DNA of 53,100 bases, taken from Lachnospiraceae bacterium (GTDB lineage: Bacteria > Bacillota > Clostridia > Lachnospirales > Lachnospiraceae). The translations under genes and the position numbers were made by a program. Below, in pieces: positions 48,599-53,100 of the stretch (the stretch's first letter is position 1; every line of letters starts with the position of its first letter). The stretch covers positions 1 to 53,100 of the forward strand of contig SVEZ01000017.1 of the NCBI GenBank assembly GCA_015057115.1, read 5' to 3'. A model generated the notes under the pieces. The model was not told where the DNA came from. It ran no database searches and worked only from the letters and a program-made list of their open reading frames with translations.

Positions 48599-50409
48599 TA
48601 TTCCACCGTAACCGACTTCGCCAGGTTTCTTGGCTGGTCCGGATTTAATCCCTTGCCAACGGAAGTATAGTATGCAATCATCTGTAAAATTACGATGGAT
48701 GCAAACATGGTGAAATCATCTGCAATGTTCGGTAGCTTAATGTGCTCGTCACACAGGGCTGCATCCGTAATCTGTCTGTCTTTGCTTAAAAGGATTACGT
48801 ACGCGCCTCTGGCTTTTACCTCCCGGATGTTACTAATCATCTTGCTATACACATGCTGCTGGGATGCAATAGCGATAACCGGCATACCTTCGCTGATGAG
48901 GGCAATGGTACCGTGTTTCAATTCGCCGGCAGCGTAAGCCTCTGCATGAATATAGGAAATTTCTTTTAACTTCAACGCACCTTCCATAGAAAGGGTGTAG
49001 TCTAAGTTTCTTCCAATAAAGAAGGCATTCTTAGCATTTAACATACGCTTGGTCAGATGCTCGATTTTCTCTTCCATACCCAGCATATCAAAAATCAAAT
49101 CCGGCACTTTTTCCAGATTACCGATAAATCCGCGAACTTCGTCTTCTGTTTTCTTTCCCTGCACCAAAGCAAGCTTGGCAGTTAAAAGATAAAACATGGA
49201 GGTCTGTACGGTATAGGCCTTGGTGGAAGCTACCGCAATTTCCGGACCTGCGTGGGTATATAAAACATAGTTACTTTCTCTTGCAATGGAAGAACCTTTT
49301 ACATTCACCAAAGAAAGGGTTTTCTTGGTGTATTTATTGGCTAAACGTAAAGCTTCCAACGTATCGATGGTTTCTCCCGACTGGGACACCACGATTACTA
49401 CGGAATTTTCGCTAAGAACCGGTTCTTCATAGCGGAACTCGGAAGCAATGGCAACTGTAACCGGGATGCGCAGATACTTCTGTAAAAGGGTTCGCCCTAC
49501 CATTCCGGCATACATAGCGGTTCCGCAGGCAACCACGGTAATATCGGACACGTCCTTGAAAAAGTCATCCGGAATGCCGTCTTCGGAAAAATCCGGAAGG
49601 CCGTTTTTGATTCGCGGTGTAATGGTACGGGTAATGGCATCCGGCTGTTCATGAATTTCTTTCAACATGAAGTAAGGATAGCCGTCCTTCTGAGCATCGG
49701 AAATATCCCAATTTACCTCAAGGTATTCCGGATCTACAGCCTTACCCTCCAAATCTTCCAGCATAATACCGTCTTCCCGCATGGTTACGATGGTATATTC
49801 CGGAATAATAAAGTAGCGTTTGGAAAAATCAATAAACGCAGTTAAATCGGAAGCCACGAAGGAACCGTCCTTACAATGGGTTGCTACCAACGGGCTTACA
49901 TTTCTTACACAGTAAATGACACCCGGGCGATCTCCGAATAAAATACAAAAGGCGAAGGAGCCGTTTAATAAAGAAACCACCTTCTTAATGGTTGCGATAG
50001 GATCTCCCTCATATAATTTGTTGATAAGAGCGGCAACCACTTCGGAATCGGTTTCGGAGGAAAGCTCTCCTGCCAAATTATATTCCGTTACCAGCTCATG
50101 ATAATTCTCGATAATGCCGTTGTGAATCAGGGCAACGTTGCCTACCTTATGAGGATGGGCATTGTTGTTGGTAACACCACCATGGGTAGCCCAACGGGTG
50201 TGTCCGATTCCGCAGGTGGATTCGTCATCATCGCAGATGGCACGTAAGTCCTGCACCTTTCCAACGGTTTTTCGTAAAAATAGTTTTCCGGCTTCGTTCA
50301 TGTATGCCATTCCGGCACTGTCGTAGCCGCGGTACTCAAGACGCTGCAGTCCGTCTAACACAATAGGACTGGCGGAAAGAGGACCGGTATATCCAATAAT
50401 TCCACACAT
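48598..50409 (-). CDS. glmS: Glutamine-fructose-6-phosphate aminotransferase GlmS
   Basis: The 603-residue enzyme makes glucosamine-6-phosphate, the first step to UDP-GlcNAc and peptidoglycan. Catalytic Cys2 opens the glutaminase domain (MCGIIGYTG, LQRLEYRGYDSAGM), and two SIS domains follow (VACGTAMYAGMVGR, VSQSGETIDTLEAL, GRNLDYTLSMEGALKLKE), ending in LAKSVTVE. TTAAGGAGAA lies just before the ATG. In many Firmicutes a glmS ribozyme controls the message, but the short leader here (about 35 bases) has none. The length is normal. Confidence 0.97.
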   Translation of the reverse strand: MCGIIGYTGPLSASPIVLDGLQRLEYRGYDSAGMAYMNEAGKLFLRKTVGKVQDLRAICDDDESTCGIGHTRWATHGGVTNNNAHPHKVGNVALIHNGIIENYHELVTEYNLAGELSSETDSEVVAALINKLYEGDPIATIKKVVSLLNGSFAFCILFGDRPGVIYCVRNVSPLVATHCKDGSFVASDLTAFIDFSKRYFIIPEYTIVTMREDGIMLEDLEGKAVDPEYLEVNWDISDAQKDGYPYFMLKEIHEQPDAITRTITPRIKNGLPDFSEDGIPDDFFKDVSDITVVACGTAMYAGMVGRTLLQKYLRIPVTVAIASEFRYEEPVLSENSVVIVVSQSGETIDTLEALRLANKYTKKTLSLVNVKGSSIARESNYVLYTHAGPEIAVASTKAYTVQTSMFYLLTAKLALVQGKKTEDEVRGFIGNLEKVPDLIFDMLGMEEKIEHLTKRMLNAKNAFFIGRNLDYTLSMEGALKLKEISYIHAEAYAAGELKHGTIALISEGMPVIAIASQQHVYSKMISNIREVKARGAYVILLSKDRQITDAALCDEHIKLPNIADDFTMFASIVILQMIAYYTSVGKGLNPDQPRNLAKSVTVE

Positions 50410-50448
50410 AGATGTTCTCCTTAATGATCAAATCAATACGTTATTCCT

Positions 50449-50477
50449 ATTTTAGCATAAATGAAGACTCAAAACAA
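50449..50477 (-). promoter_or_regulatory. Promoter of glmS
   Basis: On the minus strand TTGTTT (50472-50477), 17 bases, TAAAAT (50449-50454). The leader to the start codon is about 35 bases. Confidence 0.65.
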
Positions 50478-50607
50478 GGAAAGGGGCATGGTGGTATTGT
50501 ACAATTTCCGAGTGGATTTTTTCCCAAAACTGAAATTGTTTTACAAACATGAAAATATGGTGAATTTAACATTGTAAAATAGTCCAAATTGTGATAAAAA
50601 TGGTAAT

Positions 50608-50637
50608 AGAGGCTTTTTGCGTTTGCCTCTGTTTTTG
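50608..50637 (+). terminator. Hairpin and T run in the leader of the Na/Pi gene
   Basis: AGAGGC (50608-50613) pairs with GCCTCT (50625-50630), followed by GTTTTT, about 50 bases before the start. A candidate promoter, TTGTAA-17-TAAAAA (50572-50600), lies just upstream. It may be an attenuator or just a leader stem; evidence is weak. Confidence 0.4.
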
Positions 50638-50685
50638 AGGAAGTAATTTACATTAGAAGAAAGGAATTATCAGGAAAAAAGCATT

Positions 50686-52458
50686 ATGGGAATAACATCG
50701 ATTTTATCGTTATTATCGGGAGTAGCTTTATTTTTGTATGGAATGTCTTTAATGGGCGACGGCTTGAAAAAAGCAGCCGGTGCCAAGCTGGAGCTGATTT
50801 TGTACAAGCTTACCAGTACTCCGCTTAAAGGCGTTTTATTGGGAACCGCGGTGACGGCTTTAATTCAGTCCTCATCCGCAACCACAGTTATGGTGGTAGG
50901 TTTCGTTAACACCGGTATGATGAAGGTTTCGCAGGCTATTGGAATTATTATGGGAGCCAATATCGGAACCAGTATTACCGGATGGATTCTTTGTTTATCT
51001 TACATTGACGGCTCGGAGGGAATTGCCCAGTTGTTATCAACAGCCACAATCTCCGCGGTAGTAGCTATCATTGGTATTTTGTTTAAAATGATCGGGAAGC
51101 GTTCGGTTCATCGGAACGTGGGAGACATTTTACTTGGTTTTTCTATTTTGATGATTGGTATGCAGACCATGAGTGGTGCGGTAAGTCCTCTTCGTGAGAA
51201 TCCCCACTTCGTAAACCTGCTTACTATGTTTTCTAATCCTTTCATGGGTATTTTGGTGGGTATTGCTTTTACCGCGGTAATCCAGAGTGCATCGGCTTCA
51301 GTAGGTATTTTGCAGGCGTTGTCCATGACAGGAGCCATTAATTTTGCAACAGCTTTTCCTATTACCATGGGTATCGGTGTTGGTGCGGCCTGCCCCGTAT
51401 TGTTGTCTTCCATCGGAACCAGCAAAAACGGCAAACGCACTGCTTACATTTATCTGATTAACGACTTGTTTGGAATGGTGTTCTGGTCCATTGCATTTTA
51501 CGCAGTAAACGCGGTTGTGCATTTCCCGTTTATGGAGCGGACCATGACGCCGGTGGCCATTGCCATATTAAATACGGTATTCCGTGTGGCTACGGTTTGC
51601 ATCTTGTTCCCATTTAGTAAGTATCTGGAAAGGCTGGTATTTACATTGGTGAAGGACTCCGAAGAGGAAAAGGAAGATCGTGCGGATTTCGACCTTTTGG
51701 AGGAGCGTTTCTTAAACTACCCGGCATTGGCCATTACCCAGTGTCACACTGCAATTAACGGTATGGCGAATCAGGCACGTAAGAATATCCACCGTGCCAA
51801 TGATCTTTTTGAAGATTTTACAGACGAAAAGTTTGATAAGGTTCAGGAAAAAGAAAATATTGTGGATAAGTACGAGGATAAGCTGGGAACTTATTTAATG
51901 CAGCTTACCCGTAAGGAAATGACTACCAAGCAAAGTCAGCTTACCAGTGTGTTCCTGCATACTATCGGTGACTTTGAGCGTTTGGGAGACCATGCTGTAA
52001 ATATTTCCAAAGCGGCACAGGAATTAAGCGAGAAGAAGATTAAGTTCTCACCGGAGGCGGATGCAGAGATTTCCGTATTGCGAAAGGCTACGTTCCGTAT
52101 TTTGGATATGACGGTAGATGCTTTTTGCGCCGACGATATCGAAACGGCAATGACGGTTGAGCCTTTAAGACGCTTGATTGTAGATATGTGTAACGAGCTG
52201 AAATCCCGTCACATTGCCCGTCTTCGCAGCGGCGTTTGTGAAATGAAGCAGAGCTTTGCTTTTAACAATTTGCTTACAGATTATGAGCGTATTGCAGCTC
52301 ACTGTTCCAACGTGGCAGTTGCCATGCTGGAGATTGAGGGTAGTGATTTCAGCACCCATAAATATTTAAGAACTTTCAAGTCCTTGAATCAGGATGAATT
52401 TACAAGATTATACAGTCAGTACGAGAATGAATTTCGTATTAAAGCCTTTGAAGGCTAG
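50686..52458 (+). CDS. Na+/phosphate cotransporter family protein with PhoU domain
   Basis: A 590-residue protein. The N-terminal 330 residues are the polytopic Na/Pi-II transporter domain, with two repeats containing the QSSSATT motif (ALIQSSSATTVMVVGFV) and VIQSASASVGILQALS. Residues about 370-580 form two PhoU-like helical bundles (TIGDFERLGDHAVNISK, DYERIAAHCSNVAVAM). Members import phosphate with sodium or regulate phosphate. AAAGGAA and AGGAAAAA precede the ATG. It is transcribed alone and ends in a strong terminator. Confidence 0.95.
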   Translation: MGITSILSLLSGVALFLYGMSLMGDGLKKAAGAKLELILYKLTSTPLKGVLLGTAVTALIQSSSATTVMVVGFVNTGMMKVSQAIGIIMGANIGTSITGWILCLSYIDGSEGIAQLLSTATISAVVAIIGILFKMIGKRSVHRNVGDILLGFSILMIGMQTMSGAVSPLRENPHFVNLLTMFSNPFMGILVGIAFTAVIQSASASVGILQALSMTGAINFATAFPITMGIGVGAACPVLLSSIGTSKNGKRTAYIYLINDLFGMVFWSIAFYAVNAVVHFPFMERTMTPVAIAILNTVFRVATVCILFPFSKYLERLVFTLVKDSEEEKEDRADFDLLEERFLNYPALAITQCHTAINGMANQARKNIHRANDLFEDFTDEKFDKVQEKENIVDKYEDKLGTYLMQLTRKEMTTKQSQLTSVFLHTIGDFERLGDHAVNISKAAQELSEKKIKFSPEADAEISVLRKATFRILDMTVDAFCADDIETAMTVEPLRRLIVDMCNELKSRHIARLRSGVCEMKQSFAFNNLLTDYERIAAHCSNVAVAMLEIEGSDFSTHKYLRTFKSLNQDEFTRLYSQYENEFRIKAFEG

Positions 52459-52460
52459 GC

Positions 52461-52488
52461 AGGAGCTCCGAAAACGGAGCTCCTTTTG
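52461..52488 (+). terminator. Terminator after Na/Pi cotransporter gene
   Basis: AGGAGCTCCG pairs with CGGAGCTCCT across AAAA, followed by TTTTGT. Confidence 0.92.
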
Positions 52489-52567
52489 TATATACATTAT
52501 TCGGACACAGGAATGAATTATAATGAAAGATAGAGATTTTAGCACCTAAAACAGGGGGTATACCGAA

Positions 52568-53025
52568 ATGAAAAATCGCAGAATAGGAATTGCAACGAAG
52601 GTCTTTCTTGTAGTAGTGGTACTGATTGTATTATCGGATGCAGTACTGGGAGTGAGCATTTATCGGAATATGAATAAGGAAATGTTGGGGCAGCTGAAGA
52701 AACAGGCTACGTCTCTGGCAGAATGTGCCGCCCAAAGCGTGGACGGAGAGGCATTTGAGGCACTTCGTACAAAGGGTGCAGAATCGGAGGAATTTTCGAA
52801 AATATATAATGAATTGGCTGTTTTTCTGGAGCATGGTGGTTTGGAATATGTTTATTCCTTACGCCTTCGGGATGACGGGACGCCGGAATATGTAGCCGAC
52901 CCGGATCCGGAAGATGCGGCGGCTATGGGCGATGACTTTGACGAAGAACCGGCAATGCGGGAGGCCGTTGAAGGCAAAACCGTTGCCGGAAGCGAAATAA
53001 CCACGGACAAGTGGGGCAGTCACCT
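52568..53025 (+). pseudogene. Sensory membrane protein (methyl-accepting chemotaxis-like), cut by an insertion sequence
   Basis: The gene begins with MKNRRIGIATKVFLVVVVLI, one membrane span (residues 10-30) and an extracellular sensor-like region (LAECAAQSVDGEAFEALRTK, HGGLEYVYSLRLRDDGTPEY, DPDPEDAAAMGDDFDEEPAM, EITTDKWGSHL) as in clostridial chemotaxis receptors. After codon 153 the frame runs into the insertion-sequence end and stops after six more residues, so the signalling part is lost from this frame. AGGGGGTA precedes the ATG. It could also be a histidine kinase or GGDEF sensor; the missing second half would tell. Confidence 0.78.
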
Positions 53026-53100
53026 TGATATGCTCCCTTCTAGGTAGACAAGAGAAATAATAAAATCTTGAACTACTTAGGAGGGAGCATTTTTATGTCC
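53026..53100 (+). mobile_element. Left end of an insertion sequence (partial)
   Basis: At 53026 the sequence changes to TGATATGCTCCCTTCTAGG, an insertion-sequence-like end starting TG. A transposase-like frame begins at ATG 53095, nine bases after AGGAGGG (53079-53085), and leaves the window after two codons. ATGCTCCCTTCTAGG (53030-53044) pairs with CTTAGGAGGGAGCAT (53076-53090), 12 of 15 positions. Family and right end cannot be judged. Confidence 0.7.

Noticed and set aside
50410-50448. Possible glmS ribozyme before glmS
   Set aside because: The leader from promoter to start is about 35 bases, too short, and the ribozyme core is not seen.
50540-50571. PhoP-type boxes (TTTACA, TTAACA) before the Na/Pi gene
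   Set aside because: Their spacing of 26 bases does not fit the 11-base period of PhoP direct repeats.
1-53100. CRISPR arrays, prophage modules, integrases or tRNA-linked attachment sites
   Set aside because: No regularly spaced repeats, no phage or integrase genes and no repeated tRNA 3' end next to foreign genes were seen.

Overview
The window looks like chromosomal DNA of a spore-forming anaerobic Firmicute, most likely a Lachnospiraceae-type Clostridium relative. Grounds: Gram-positive promoters and strong GGAGG ribosome sites, a tyrosine T-box, a THF riboswitch, a large Bacillus/Clostridium-type SRP RNA, SpoIID and SpoIIQ-like proteins, an anaerobic ribonucleotide reductase activase, a reverse rubrerythrin and many MntP/MATE/ABC-type genes of clostridial appearance. 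All assignments come from reading motifs and translations; no database search was run.

Layout. 1-2520: 3' end of a 23S rRNA gene, a tRNA Asn-Glu-Cys cluster, a small unknown gene, a lone dihydrolipoyl dehydrogenase-like flavoprotein and a second tRNA-Cys with its own promoter and terminator. 2576-10048: MATE exporter and PatB-type aminotransferase; then on the minus strand ProX-like deacylase and tyrS behind a T-box; a GNAT; a secreted 5'-nucleotidase. 10096-13146: APH-like kinase and two nearly identical lipoprotein genes flanking an MntA/HepT-type toxin-antitoxin pair. 13180-17000 (minus): ABC-2 exporter with an ArsR-type regulator and a palindromic operator, plus a 59-residue membrane protein. 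17177-24570: secreted protein, MntP, cation exchanger, metG-tatD-rsmA, spoIID and a spoIIQ-like gene. 24657-28844: diguanylate cyclase, MBOAT and DHHW genes, probably one operon acetylating a surface polymer. 28925-35800: a seven-gene GntR/ABC/two-exporter/GNAT operon. 35811-38687 (minus): secreted protein and a second GntR-ABC operon with an elaborate operator. 39100-39952 (minus): a THF riboswitch driving a wrecked folT gene, then the SRP RNA. 39949-43562 (minus): hybrid histidine kinase and response regulator. 43746-52488: amidase, tadA, nrdG2, GNAT, rubrerythrin, small genes, glmS and a Na/Pi cotransporter. 52568-53100: a sensory-protein gene cut by the left end of an insertion sequence.

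Most of the window is ordinary chromosome. The strongest unusual signals are the THF riboswitch kept in front of a folT gene that has lost its middle; the lipoprotein duplication around a type VII-like TA pair, with 223 identical bases; the insertion-sequence end whose hairpin can hide the transposase ribosome site; the palindromic operators of three ABC operons; a shared inverted repeat at the -35 boxes of two promoters; and an 83-codon degraded reading frame next to a 74-residue gene. No CRISPR array, prophage or clearly new system was found; the best candidate for an undescribed functional unit is the operon at 29001-35800.
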